A stretch of DNA of 64,000 nt from Adiantum capillus-veneris (taxonomy: Eukaryota; Streptophyta; Polypodiopsida; Polypodiales; Pteridaceae): assembly GCA_014529385.2 (NCBI GenBank), contig CM043957.1:69160503-69224502 (forward strand), written 5' to 3'. A model generated the notes under the pieces. It had not been told where the DNA came from and did not search any database. It saw nothing but the letters and a program-made list of their open reading frames with translations. Position 1 is the first letter of the stretch. Every line of letters begins with the position of its first letter. Positions 22,428 through 33,890 of the stretch are shown piece after piece. The position numbers and the translations under genes are program-made.

Positions 22428-25400
22428 ATGGCTGACAACAACAACACAGATGTGTTCAAGATGTTTGCTGCTGAGGATAGGTTGGATGGGGACAACTACC
22501 CTATGTGGGCTTATATGATGCAACATTTTCTTGTGTCAAAGGGTGTCTGGAACATTGTGCAGGGCATTGATGTACGTCCTGGTTCTGAGGATGTAGGCGA
22601 TGTTGAGGATGTTGCAGGTCTTGCTGCAAGGATTGCAGCTGTTAGAGTTGTTTTGCCTACGGCACAACAAGCTCGTTGGGATGTTAAGGATGCGTAGGTT
22701 CATGCATTGATTGCGTTGTCTGTGAAGCGCACCATTGTTCCCCACATCCGTTTAGCAAAATCTGCAAAACAGGCTTGGGATATTTTAGCAGGTCTTTATG
22801 CAAGCCGCAATGAGGCTAAAATTGCTTTGCTGCGTAAAGAGCTGGAGTTGAAGATTCTTGATGCCTTACCAGATTCCTACCAGACTTTTGCTAGTACTTG
22901 GAGACTTATGACCCAAGGAAATCCTGAAGTTGTCAAGTTTGATGCATTATGCACATTGTTGTTGCAAGAGTCACTTTCCAGAAAAAACAGGACTAGGCAG
23001 CGTGCAGTTGAACAGGCTTTTATTGCTTCTCAAAGAAAGGGTGGTAACAGTAATGCAGCCACTTCTTATGGTTCTGCTGCGAGTGGCAAAAATTTTGTTC
23101 CTAATGCTTCTGCTGGCAGCACTTCGTCTGGCAATTCTGGTGATAAGGGCAAAAAGAAGATGTGTTGCCATTATTGTAAAGCCAATGATCACTTGATCAA
23201 GTCGTGTCCTAAGTTGAAGGCCAAAGAGGCTAAGAAGAAAGAGGGTGGTTCCACTGCAAATGCTGGTTCCACTACAAATGCAGCCATTGTTGAGTCTTCT
23301 GTCAAAGGAGACTGTGTTGCTGATGTTGATGCAGAATGGGCGTTTAGCGCATAGTGCACTTACAATCCTGCTGTCCATGATGCATGCTTGTCAGTTGCTA
23401 CAGATTCACATGTGTGGTATTTCGACAGTGGTGCTACAAAGCACATTACCTCACATCGTGAATTGTTTACCTCTCTCGAGTCTGTCCCTCATGGGAATTC
23501 AGTCACTTGTGCCAACAATGCCTCTTATCCAGTTCAGGGAGTTGGAAAGATTGTGCTTACTTCTGCTAATGGCAGTTCTCTCACACTTGTTGATGCACTT
23601 TATGTACCTGGGATCAAGAAGAATCTCTTGTCTGTATCCGCACTTGCTAGACTTGGACTTGTAGTCAAATTTGTGGATGACAGATGTACAGTTCATGATC
23701 TCAGTTTTGGTGATGAAATTGTTGCATCTGGCCTTTTGTGCCGTGGGCTGTATAAGCTCACTTTGTATGACAAGTGTGGACAAAATTTTGCAAATGCTGT
23801 TGCAGATTCAAGGGCTATTTCAGATGCAAAACTTTGGCATGCACGTTTTGGTCATCTGAATTTTGCCAGTTTTGTGTGTTTGCAGAAATCTGATATGGTT
23901 GCTTCTTTGCCGCCTCTTGAAGCACCTGTCAAACATGTTTGTGAAGGCTGTATTTTGGGTAAGATGCAGCGTTCTAAATTTCCAAAGGATGGTTCAGTTA
24001 GGGCCACATGTAGGTTGCAGCTTGTGCATAGTGATGTTTGTGGGCCCATGCAAACTCCGTCCTTGGGCAATTACCTGTACTTCGTGACTTTCATAGATCA
24101 TTACTCCAGGCATGCATGGGTATTTCCACTTACAGCGAAGTCCGAAGTTTTTATGTGCTTCAAACAATTTCTGGCTATGGCTGAAAATGTCTCGAAATGT
24201 ACTATGGGCACCAGGGGGGGAGTATATGTCTCATGAATTTAATGCATTTCTGGCTAGTCGTGGGATAAAACACCAATGTACAGTGCCTTATACGCCTCAG
24301 CAAAATGGTGTTGCTGAGAGGAAAAACAAGTCACTGACGGAAATGGCACGATGTATGGTCAAAAGTCAAGCTTTTCCGCATTCTTTTTGGCTTGAGGCCA
24401 TTATGTGTGCCACTTATGTACTTAACAGGTGTCCTACGAAAGCTTTGCAGTCTATTACTCCATATGAAGCAAGGCATGATAGAAAACCTTCTATTGAGCA
24501 CATGCGTGTTATTGGCTGTTTGGCATATGCTTTGGTGTCACAAGTGCAGCGCAGAAAATTGGATGATAAGGCTGTCAAATGTATTTTTGCTGGTTATAGT
24601 GCTGAAAGCAAAGGTTACAGGTTGTATCATCCGCAAACAAAACGTATTCTGGTTTCTCGGGATGTAGTGTTTGTGGAAAATTATGTTCAGCCCTTGCTGT
24701 CATGTACTAGAGATAGTAATGTAAGCTCACAGGACATTTATGACACTTTGTTGCCTCTTTTCAGTGGAGGAAATACAAATGTAAGTTCCAATGAGGCAAA
24801 TGTACAACCTATGGGGGTTTCTGAAAATGTTCTAGATCAGCCTATTACTGATGTAGATGTACATGATGTACTTGATGAGGAAAGGGCTGAAAATGAGCAG
24901 GCTAGAGGTATGCCAAAATGGCTGGTGCACACCTTGCGTGACAGTAAATTGGATGCACCTTTGTCTAGTCGTACTCGTTCAGGCTCTTGCCATGCATCTT
25001 ATGCATCAGATTGTTATGCTTTGGCTGTGTCTAGCTTACATGATGTTGAGGAGCCTCTGACTTTTGATGAAGCACGAAATTCAAAAAATTGGATGGCTGC
25101 CATGCAATCAGAATATGATGCACTTATAGAAAATGACACATGGACTTTATGTGATTTGCCTCCTGGCAAAAAGGCCATTGGTACGAAGTGGGTTTACAAG
25201 TTGAAATGCAAGCCGGATGGTGAGATCGATCGCCATAAGGCTCGACTTGTTGCAAAGGGTTATGCATAGCAAAAAGGCATAGATTATGAAGAGACTTTTG
25301 CTCCCACTTGTCGTATGACTACTGTGCGTTTTCTATGTGCATTGGTAGCTCATTTTGGTTGGGATGTACATCAATTAGACATTGTTACTGCTTTCTTGAA

Positions 25401-26589
25401 TGGTGACATATTTGAGGAAGTTTATGTAACGCAGCCTCACGGTTTTGTCATAAAAGGACAAGAGGACAAAGTGTGCAAATGTAACAAGGCTTTGTATGGG
25501 TTGAAGCAATCTCCTCATGCTTGGTATGAGAAAGCTGACACTCATTTGGTCAAACAAGGCTTTCGTAATAGTCCAACAGAAAGCACATTGTATGTAAAGC
25601 GTTAGGGTGATGTACTTCTCATTGTGGTTCTTTATGTTGATGATTTGCTTATCACTAGACCAAATGAGAGATATATTGCTAAATTTAAGGCTGATTTGAA
25701 TGCTACTTTCAAGATGAAAGATTTGGGGCTGTTGCATCATTATTTAGGTATACAGTTTAAGCAGTGTGATGGTGGTATTTCCTTATGTCAGAAAAGTTAC
25801 ATAGAGACATTGGTATGTAAGTTTGGACTTGAGGATTGCAAACCTATTGCCACTCCCATGGAAACAGGTTTGAAGTTGAGTCTACATGATGCTGGTGATC
25901 CTGTTGATGTCACTCTTTACCAAACTGTTGTTGGCTGCCTCATTTATGAATGCAACACGAGGCCGGATATTCAGTTTGCAGTCTCACAGGTCATCAGATT
26001 TATGCATAGCCCAGGGTCTAAGCATTGGCAGGCTGTCAAGAGGATTTTCCGCTACCTTAGTGGCACTTTACATCTTGGCTTGTTTTATCCCAAGGGGGGA
26101 TCATTGCCGCCAGACTTACATGCTTTTTTGGACTCAGATTGGGCTGGTTGTTTTGACACGTGAGTGTCCACAAGTGGTTTTTGTTTCATGCTTAGCAGTT
26201 CATGTATATCATGGTTGAGCAAGAAGCAACCTACTGTGGCCACTTCGAGTTGTGAGGCTAAGTACAGGGCAGTCTTCACAGCTACAGTTGAGTGTGTATG
26301 GCTCAGACGCCTTATGGCTGATTTGGGTGTTGGACAGGACACTGCCAACACTATCTACACTGACAGTCAGAGCCCATTGGCAGTTGCGAGGAACCCAGTT
26401 TTTCATGCTCGCACAAAGCACATTGAGGTGCATTACCACTATGTCGGGGAGAGGCTCTCAGCAGGAGAGATCAGCTTGGCTTATGTGCCAACACAGGACA
26501 ACCTTGCAGATCTTTTCACAAAGGCATTGTCTCGTGGGAAGCTTGAAGCTTTCCGGAAAGCTTTGGGCTTACTCCCCTTTGTGGACTGA
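22428..26589 (+). pseudogene. Copia B gag-pol polyprotein (broken)
   Basis: One original reading frame of about 1390 codons from ATG 22428. In order: gag with an intact zinc knuckle CHYCKANDHLIKSC (about 23167); protease with WYFDSGATKHI (about 23419); integrase; reverse transcriptase with KWVYKLK, ALYGLKQSPHAWY and YVDDLL (about 25634); RNase H with DSDWAG and CEAKYRAVF. Lesions: TAG at 22695; a 111-base in-frame loss after 22855 relative to A; TAG at 23352; a short deletion near 24214 that removes the SDR of the integrase motif SDRGGEY and shifts the frame; TAG at 25267 and 25603; TGA at 26161. Several of the stops are single C-to-T changes relative to A. The protein cannot be functional. 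Confidence 0.93.
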
Positions 26590-26650
26590 TTCTGTCCTCA
26601 GGGCATGGCACTTCCCTTTACTCATGTGCCAGCTCTTGTTCACCGCATCA

Positions 26651-26664
26651 CTCCAGGGGGGATT
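26651..26664 (+). other. Polypurine tract of copia B
   Basis: CCAGGGGGGATT immediately before the 3' LTR. A matching tract (CCACGGGGGATT) precedes the outer LTR of A at about 29471-29484. Confidence 0.8.
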
Positions 26665-26891
26665 TGTTACCATATACATGTGGTAGTGATGTGTGTGAAC
26701 ACACTAGGACCGCCGGGGCATTTTTTCCCTCTTTAGGAGGTTTTTTCCCCCGTGCATTGTATATACGCCCATCACTCTAGGGCTATCTATCTTTCCATTG
26801 CACACTAAGTAAAACACTCTCTATTGTGTGCCTTGAGCTTCCTTCGTCTTCTCCAAGCTGTGTGTGTTTCTCTGCAACCCTAATTCCAACA
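26665..26891 (+). repeat. 3' LTR of copia B
   Basis: 227 bp, TGTTACC to CAACA, followed by the ATTGA target duplication and then the rest of element A. Confidence 0.95.
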
Positions 26892-26896
26892 ATTGA

Positions 26897-29410
26897 TATG
26901 ATTACTCTAGGCATGCATGGGTATTTTCGCTTAAAGCGAAGTCCAAAGTTTTTATGTGCTTCAAACAATTTATGGCTATGGCTGAAAATGTCTCGAAATG
27001 TACTATGGGCACCCTCTGTTCCGATCGAGGGGGGGAGTATATGTCTCATGAATTCAATACATTTCTGGCTAGTTGTGGTATAAAATACCAATGTACAGTC
27101 CCTTATACACCTCAGCAAAATGGTGTTGCTGAGAGGAAAAACAGGTCACTTACGGAAATGGCACGATGTATGGTCAAAAGTCAGGCTTTGCTGCATTCTT
27201 TTTGGCTGGAGGCCATCATGTGTGCCATTTATGTACTAAACAGGTGTCCTACGAAAGCTTTGCAGTCTATTACTCCATATGAAGCATGGCATGATAGAAA
27301 GCCTTCTATTGAGCACATGCGTGTTTTTGGCTGTTTGGCATATGCTTTCGTGCCACAAACAGAGCGCAGAAAATTGGATGATAAGGCTGTCAAATGTATT
27401 TTTGTTGGTTATAGTGCTGAAAGCAAAGGTTACAGGTTGTATCGTCCGCAAACAAAACGTATTCTAGTTTCAGTACGGGATCTAGTGTTTGTGGAAGATT
27501 CTGTTTAGCCCTTCTGTCATGTACTAGAGATAGTAATGTAAGCTCACAGGACATTTATGACACTTTGTTGCCTCTTTTTGGTGGTGGAAATACGAATGTA
27601 AGTTCCAATGAGGCAAATGTACAGCCTATGGGGGTTTTTGAAAATGTTACAGATCATCAACCTATTACTGATGTAGATGTACATGATGTACTTGATGAGG
27701 AAAGGGCTGAAAATGAGCAGGCTAGAGGTATGCCAAAATGGCTGGTGCACACTTTGCGTAACAGTAAATTGGATGCACCTTTGTCTAGTCATACTCGTTC
27801 AGGATCTCGCCATGCATCTTATGCATCACATTGTTATGCTTTGGTTGTGTCTAGCTTACATGATGTTGAGGAGCCTCTGTCTTTTGATGAAGCACAGAAT
27901 TCAAAAAATTGGATGGCTGCCATGCAATCAGAATATGATGCACTTATAGAAAATGACACATGGAATTTATGTGATTTGCCTCCTGGCAAAAAGGCCATTG
28001 GTACGAAGTGGGTTTACAAGTTGAAACGCAAGACGGATGGTGAGATCGATCGCCATAAGGCTCGACTTGTTGCAAAGGGTTATGCACAACAAAAAGACAT
28101 AGATTATGAAGATACTTTTGCTCCCACTTGTCATATGGCTACTGTGCGTTTTCTATGTGCGTTGGCAGCTCATTTTGGTTGGGATGTACATCAATCAGAC
28201 ATTGTTACTGCTTTCTTGAATGGTGACATATTTGAGGAAATTTATGTAACACAGCCTCACGGTTTTGTCATAAAAGGACAAGAGGAGAAAGTGTGCAGAT
28301 GTAAGAAGGCTTTGTATGGGTTGAAGCAATCTCCTCGTGCTTGGTATAAAAAAGCTGACACTCATTTGGTCAAACAAGGATTTCGTAACAGTCCAACAGA
28401 AAGCACATTGTATGTAAAGCGTGAGGGTGATGTACTTCTCATTATTGTGGTTCTTTATGTTGATGATTTGTTGATCACTAGATCAAATGAGAGACATATT
28501 GCTGAATTTAAGGCTGATTTGAATGCTACTTTCAAGATGAAAGATTTGGGGTTGTTGCATCATTACTTGGGTATACAGTTTAAGTAGTGTGATGGTGGTA
28601 TTGCCTTGTGCATGTCAGAGATGTTACATGGAGACATTGCTATGTAAGTTTGGACTTGAGGATTGCAAACCTATTGCCACTCCCATGGAAACAAGTTTGA
28701 AGTTAATTCTACATGATGCTGGCGATCCTGTTGATGTCACTCTTTATCAAATTGTTGTTGGCTACCTCATTTATGTATGCAACACGAGGCCGGATATTCA
28801 GTTTGCAGTCTCACAGGTCAGCACATTTATGCATAGCCCAGGGTCTAAGCATTGGCAGGCTGTCAAGAGAATTTTTCGCTACCTTAGTGGCACTTTACAT
28901 CTTGGCTTGTTTTATCCCAAGGGGGATCATTGCCGCCAGACTTACATGCTTTTTCAGACTCAAATTGGGCTGGTTGTTTTGACACGCGAGTGTCCACAAG
29001 TGGTTTTTGTTTCATGCTTGGCAATTCATGTATATCATGGTTGAGCAAGAAGCAACCTATTGTGGCCACTTCGAGTTGAGGCTGAGTACAGGGCAGTCTT
29101 CACAGCTACGATTGAGTGTGTATGGCTCAGACGCCTTATGGCTGATTTGGGTGTTGGACAGGACACTGCCACCACTATCTACACTAACAGTTAGAGTGCA
29201 TTGACAGTTGCAAGGAACCCACTTTTTCATGCTCGCACAAAGCACATTGAGGTGCATTACCACTATGTCGGGGAGAGGCTCTCAGCAGGAGAGATCAACT
29301 TGGCTTATGTGCCAACACAGGACAACCTTGCAGATCTTTTCACAAAGGCATTGTCTCGTGAGAAGTTTGAAGCTTTCCACAAAGCTTTGGGTTCCCCTTC
29401 ATGGACTGAT
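26897..29410 (+). pseudogene. Copia A integrase end, reverse transcriptase and RNase H (broken)
   Basis: This continues the interrupted frame of element A. The integrase core keeps the second Asp and the Glu region (SDRGGEY near 27025 and PQQNGVAERKNR near 27113). TAG ends this block at 27506. The reverse transcriptase frame 27565-28587 holds KWVYKLK, ALYGLKQSPRAWY and YVDDLL (about 28456) and ends at TAG 28585, where B reads CAG. The RNase H part (28600-29410) has frameshifts near 28610 and 28920-29090. The region is better preserved in integrase than element B but still dead. Confidence 0.9.
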
Positions 29411-29484
29411 CATGTCCTCAGGGCATGGCACTTCCCTTTACTCATGTGCCAGCCCTCGTTCACCGCATCACTCCACGGGGGATT

Positions 29485-29710
29485 TGTTACCATATACATG
29501 TGGTAGTGATGTGTGTGAACACACTAGCACCGTCGGGGGATTTTTTCCCTCTTTAGGAGGTTTTTCCCCCGAGCATTGTATATACGCCCATTACTCTAGG
29601 GCTATCCATCTTTCCATTGCACACTAAGTAACACACTCTCTATTGTGTGCCTTGAGCTTCCTTCATCTTCTCTAAGATGTGTGCGTTTGTCTGCAACCCT
29701 AATTCCAACA
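29485..29710 (+). repeat. 3' LTR of copia A
   Basis: 226 bp partner of 19484-19709, followed directly by the CAGCA target duplication. Confidence 0.95.
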
Positions 29711-29812
29711 CAGCAACGCTAAAGTGTGTCCATCTGATTGAGATGCTTATCTCTCAGTCATTTTTTTATATTCTTGTAATCTATGCAAATAAGTTGTGCA
29801 TCAGACTCGGTG

Positions 29813-30438
29813 TATTTTTTAAATTTTTTTTCCAAAACTCACAATTGTGAGTGAATTATATTAATCAACCCAAAAAATTACAATGTCTTGTCATGCTCGT
29901 GTTGAGCCATGACATTATCCAGGGACCATAATTACATCGGCAGCGATCCCAACCAAATCGCCCCCTTATCTTTGATACAAAAGGTCCATTATCATGTTCT
30001 TCTGCGATCTTTTAATTACCGATAGCCAAGATTTTCCCCCATCTTAGGCACACCCTCTGCTGACAACAAGGCACAAGTAGTCCTAGACCAATCCTCCGAG
30101 TGTTGCTTGTGCCCAACCGTCCAAATTAGCACTTTGCTTTCTTGTATAATTTCTGTGAAGCTTGCCACCTCAAGACCTCCTTCAAACACACGGCGGTTCC
30201 TTGTCTGCCATACATTATGCAAGAAGAAGTACCTGACAATTTGAGTGATGTTCTTTGGACCCATTTACATATTTTCCTTGCGAGGCCTTTGATAGTTGGG
30301 CAATCCATGAAGAGGTGGGCCAGATCTTCACTAGCCAATCTGCGCCCCAAGCATCGATCTGACTCAATCCCTCTTCCTAAATCTTCACCCCCGTCGGTAG
30401 AGCACCCCAAATTACCTTCCTTAAAAATACCTTCCATA
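29813..30438 (-). mobile_element. 5'-truncated LINE insertion (C-terminal end and 3' UTR)
   Basis: Flanked by identical 13-base direct repeats ATCAGACTCGGTG (29800-29812 and 30439-30451). Copy 2 lacks the whole block (near 39430). On the minus strand the element starts abruptly and reads a zinc-binding reverse-transcriptase tail (SEDLAHLFMDCPTIKG in 30437-30126), then VRYFFLHNVWQTRNRRVFEG (30264-30016), the usual C-terminal end of plant LINE ORF2. It ends in an A-rich tail, seen as poly-T at 29815-29830. Long target duplications and 5' truncation are the marks of target-primed reverse transcription. Confidence 0.88.
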
Positions 30439-30451
30439 ATCAGACTCGGTG

Positions 30452-31475
30452 CATTTTAATTCAGCATGTTCGAGACTATAGAAAATTTGATCCATCTGTT
30501 ACAAATCAAGTTGTTGCCGACCACAATTTGCCGATATGTTTGGGCCAAATATCTATGACCCGCCTTATGCATGTATTGTCTTGTTTGTGTATTGAGTATT
30601 TCCTATTTTCCATTTGTTAGGACTATGGTGGTGGATATTACGCAGTGATTTACTAACCTGCAATGCATGTTAGCAAGAAATTCTCTCAAACAAAGGATAG
30701 GATGTATGCACTTGAATCATCTACGACTATGGAGGGGGTGGGCAACAGGTGTTGGCCCTTGGATGAGAGGAGATGTTTGAGCCAAAAATCAATGACATGA
30801 TAACCACAATCATGAACACAAAGGGGCTTGCATACGAATCACAATGACATGAAGCATGAGGCTAAAAGCCAAGTATACGAGGAAACGAGGGTGTCTAGGT
30901 TGAAGATGCTCCTGGTCCTTCCCAACATGTAAGCAAAGTTCAAGTGCAGTGATATTAGCCTCACAGAACTTTTTGGGTCTTGTTTACTTCATTTATGTAA
31001 TTTCTTGAAAGCTTCCTTATTACCTTTCTTTACATAGGTTGCTTAAGCAGCATATCTTGTCTCGAGGGATACACTTATATGAAGTCATCTATATCACATG
31101 CCTTCAAATGGTATTCTTAAAAAATCATGTACTTACTTATATATCATGAGGCATAAAATGACTCTTTTTCATGTTAAACTTATGGCGGTTTTCTAATTTT
31201 TGATTAAAAACCCGTTCTATAAGTAAAATAATTTCATGACTTAAAATATCGACTTCTCTCCGTCGTTCCCGGCACATGGTGCATCAATTGGGTGACCATG
31301 GTGATGCCTATGTGTGGCTCTTGCCCGATGGTATGTGGCCCTTACCCGACCAAGTTTCATGGCTAATATTTGGAAGGGATAAGCAACCCCCCCTGTGGGG
31401 CCTCTGGTGCATCAAAAAAAAATACCCCCTTCTTTTGATTGTACGCTATATACTAAAAAAAATTAAGTGCTAACA
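30452..31475 (+). other. Copy 1 of duplicated non-coding or decayed-coding block
   Basis: Matches 39440-41212 after removal of the TTAA element. Short stretches read like protein in copy 2 (for example GPKIYDPPYACIVMF), but I cannot name a family and copy 1 has more shifts. TTAA at 31043-31046 is the empty site of the element at 40027, and TACGCTATATACT near 31443 is the empty site of copia C. Confidence 0.6.
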
Positions 31476-31834
31476 AAATAGCACAATGCCAAAATCAAGG
31501 AATGATGCAAGAAAGGTCCTTCGAGTTGGGCATGGACTATAATTCCATTCATGCTTACCCTAATGAATGTATTCTGTTTCGAGGTGACTGAGTAAAAATA
31601 GAGACATTGCAAAGTGTGGAGTATATAAATATCAAAAAGATCTCCAAGAGTAAAACGTATCATGGAAGGTGTTAAGACATTGTCGGCTTGTGCCTCGCAA
31701 CAAGCACTTTTTTCAATAAAAATCAAAGGTGGCTCTAGTGTTCGTGGCACAAGGCTAATTGATTTACAGACAACGTGCAAAGGGTTCTTAGAGATAGTAT
31801 GGCATGGAAGCACAATGCTAATTAGGCTACCCAA
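31476..31834 (-). pseudogene. Open frame conserved in both copies, unrecognised
   Basis: The minus-strand frame contains DNVLTPSMIRFTLGDLFDI and MNGIIVHAQLEGPFLHH. The same frame is open at 45808-45548 in copy 2 with a number of substitutions. I do not recognise it, and it may be a chance open frame in a repeat. Confidence 0.25.
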
Positions 31835-31837
31835 TGG

Positions 31838-32460
31838 GGCTTAAAAAACCTTAGGGTTAGCTTCATTAAAGACCTCCAAAGGTTAGTGTTAAAAGTCCTT
31901 TGACCTTAGGTAAGCTAGGGTTGAGCTTGAGGTGGGAGCCCAATCCAAGCTTGAGATGCTTGTCATGGTTGTTGACTAAGGTGCTTGAGGTGCTTGTCGT
32001 GCTTGATGACTAAGGTGATTGAAGTGCTTGTCGTGCTTGCTGACTAAGATGCTTGTCGTCCTTGCCAACTAGGGAGCTTGAGGTGCTTGTGGAACACTAC
32101 CCAAGATTGAGGTGCTTTGTCATGCATGCTGACTAAGGTGCTTGAGGGGGTAAGGTGTTCAAAAAGTCAAAACCAATCCCTACTCAAGAGGGGGCGAGCC
32201 ATAAAGATAGGGGGATGAGAAAGAACACACACACACACACACACACAAGGAAAGCCTAAGCCTCAAGAGGCAGCAATGACACATGTCAAGCCCTTACCCA
32301 TGTTGCCCTCATGGTGTGCCTAAAGCCTATTGGTTGGCCTCCCAAGGGGTCCAATGATAAATTAGTTAATTTAATTATTATTTTTTGCATTTATCAAGTC
32401 CTCTCTCTCAAAGGGGAAAGGGGGACATGAGCCAACATGTAGGTCGGTGCAAAGCCCTCA
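31838..32460 (+). mobile_element. LTR fragment of the 45835-53741 gypsy family, inverted
   Basis: The sequence is the reverse complement of the LTR at 45835-47460. It includes the stretch corresponding to 47110-47000, the GCTTGAGGTGCTTGTCGTG-type minisatellite (31925-32140) and the parts containing ACATGTC and GGTCCAATGA. Only a fragment is present and no coding part follows. Confidence 0.75.
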
Positions 32461-32497
32461 TTAGAAAAAGATTGAGGGCATTTTTGCCTTTTTATGT

Positions 32498-32500
<3 letters not shown>

Positions 32501-32561
<61 letters not shown>
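32501..32561. repeat. (GA)30 microsatellite
   Basis: Uninterrupted GA dinucleotides. Confidence 0.95.
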
Positions 32562-32563
<2 letters not shown>

Positions 32564-33890
32564 CTTTGCCAATGAGGGAAGGGATTCCATTATGAAACCC
32601 TTGTTTTAGTAATTGCTTTTGAATTTCTCAAATGATATTTGTTTTAGAGACATCTTGTAGGAGTGCACCTTGAAAAATCATATGTATTGTTGGAGTTAGG
32701 GTTGCAAGAATGCACAAGCAACTTGGATATGGAGAAGAAGCTCAAGGCCAACATGAAATGGGAGTGTATTGATAAGCGTGTGAATAAAAGCCCTAGATTA
32801 ATGGGCATGGGGTACCAAGAAGTCCCTATTAATTTGATCGGTGATATAATTTTTTGCAGTTGTATATTGATTTCTCCATTATTTCATGACAGAATGACCA
32901 AATCAAAGGCTATATAGCTATTTAATACGCTTCTTTATTGGCCCTTTATTGTCATCCTAAATCAAGACTCCATCATTATATTTGTACACCTTGATGAGAG
33001 TATGCTCATGCACCCCCCAAGGTGTGTTGCATGGTATGCTGGCAAGTATGCTCTGTGGTGTGGTCATAGCAAATGATGTTCATGGACATGTGTGCTCTGA
33101 GTGTGGGCATCGATAGAGCCATCCTCGCAGCATCATCCTCCTCCCTTCCTCTTGCTGGTGCTACTATGGGTGGATGTCAACCTACATCTTGACCTCCTTA
33201 ACGTAGAGGACCATGAAGATGTAGCCTCTGGTGTGGTTGAAACTAGGGTGTGCCCCCGAGGCAAAGTGCCTAAGGGGGTAAAAGAATAGGAAGATCTTAA
33301 GAGAGTCATGGATGTAGACGGACCTAACGGTATAGCAGTTGTAGACATATCAAAGGGGTTAACAGTGGATGTAGACGGACCAGTGGGGGTCACTGTTGAC
33401 TTTTCTCGTATGCGATGGCCCTTAGTTGCTACTTAGGGGTAGCATCACCTATCCATCTACCATGAATCAATCAACACGCGTGGTGAAGTCTGGGGAATCA
33501 CTCTCTCAATATGTGAAATCATACGATGGAGGCATACCCATGGTGGAGAACCAAGTAAACATTAAACATGAAAGCAAATCACTAGATGTTTTTCTCTACC
33601 AGAAAATAAAAATATAGTGTACATCATACAAATGGACTTATCTACATATGCAACCTAAAAGAGAATGCAAAAAATTTGAGCTAAAATACTTTGTATACTT
33701 GGAGGATAGTACACTGTCATAACTCTCCAAATTTTGACAACCCAAAAAAATGCAATGCAAAATAAAGGGACCAAAAAATGATATTTCTTGATAATTAATT
33801 ACAACATGAATACATCAAGTTTCCATTCATCTATCATATTTTAAAAGATTGAAAGCTCCAAACTTTATGTATCTCTTGCTCTATTCAAGA
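32562..33890. other. No gene recognised; possible short coding remnant at 33112-33435 (+)
   Basis: The plus-strand frame at 33112-33435 reads fairly smoothly with one stop and holds two related pieces (VMDVDGPNG and TVDVDGPVG). I cannot assign it. The rest has no defensible gene. Confidence 0.3.

Larger units (their letters stand above)
21839..26891 (+). mobile_element. Ty1/copia element B, nested inside A
   Basis: A second member of the same family, with LTRs at 21839-22065 and 26665-26891, flanked by the target duplication ATTGA (21834-21838 and 26892-26896). It lies in the integrase core of element A. Its two LTRs differ at only two of 227 positions, so it inserted much later than A. The LTR, primer site and protein sequences are highly similar to those of A. 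Confidence 0.97.
19484..29710 (+). mobile_element. Ty1/copia element A, interrupted by element B
   Basis: Bounded by LTRs at 19484-19709 and 29485-29710 that begin TGTTACC and end CAACA. The element is flanked on both sides by the 5-base target duplication CAGCA (19479-19483 and 29711-29715). The paralogous segment at about 39344-39350 has the uninterrupted site GAGCAGCAAC, confirming the insertion. The two LTRs differ at about 20 of 226 positions by eye, so the insertion is fairly old. The internal part is split at 21838/26892 by element B. Domain order gag, protease, integrase, reverse transcriptase, RNase H is that of Ty1/copia. Confidence 0.95.
17055..31763 (+). repeat. Segmental duplication, copy 1
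   Basis: Apart from later insertions, this interval corresponds in order and direction to 36297-45834. Matching points: 17055-17720 with 36297-36965; 17735-18115 with 38604-38975; 19163-19483 with 39050-39350; 29716-31440 with 39350-41212; 31480-31763 with 45520-45834. By eye the copies differ at several percent of positions. The left limit falls inside the PHD intron, so only exon 1 and the upstream region were copied. Private insertions of copy 1 are the nested copia pair and a LINE end. Confidence 0.85.
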
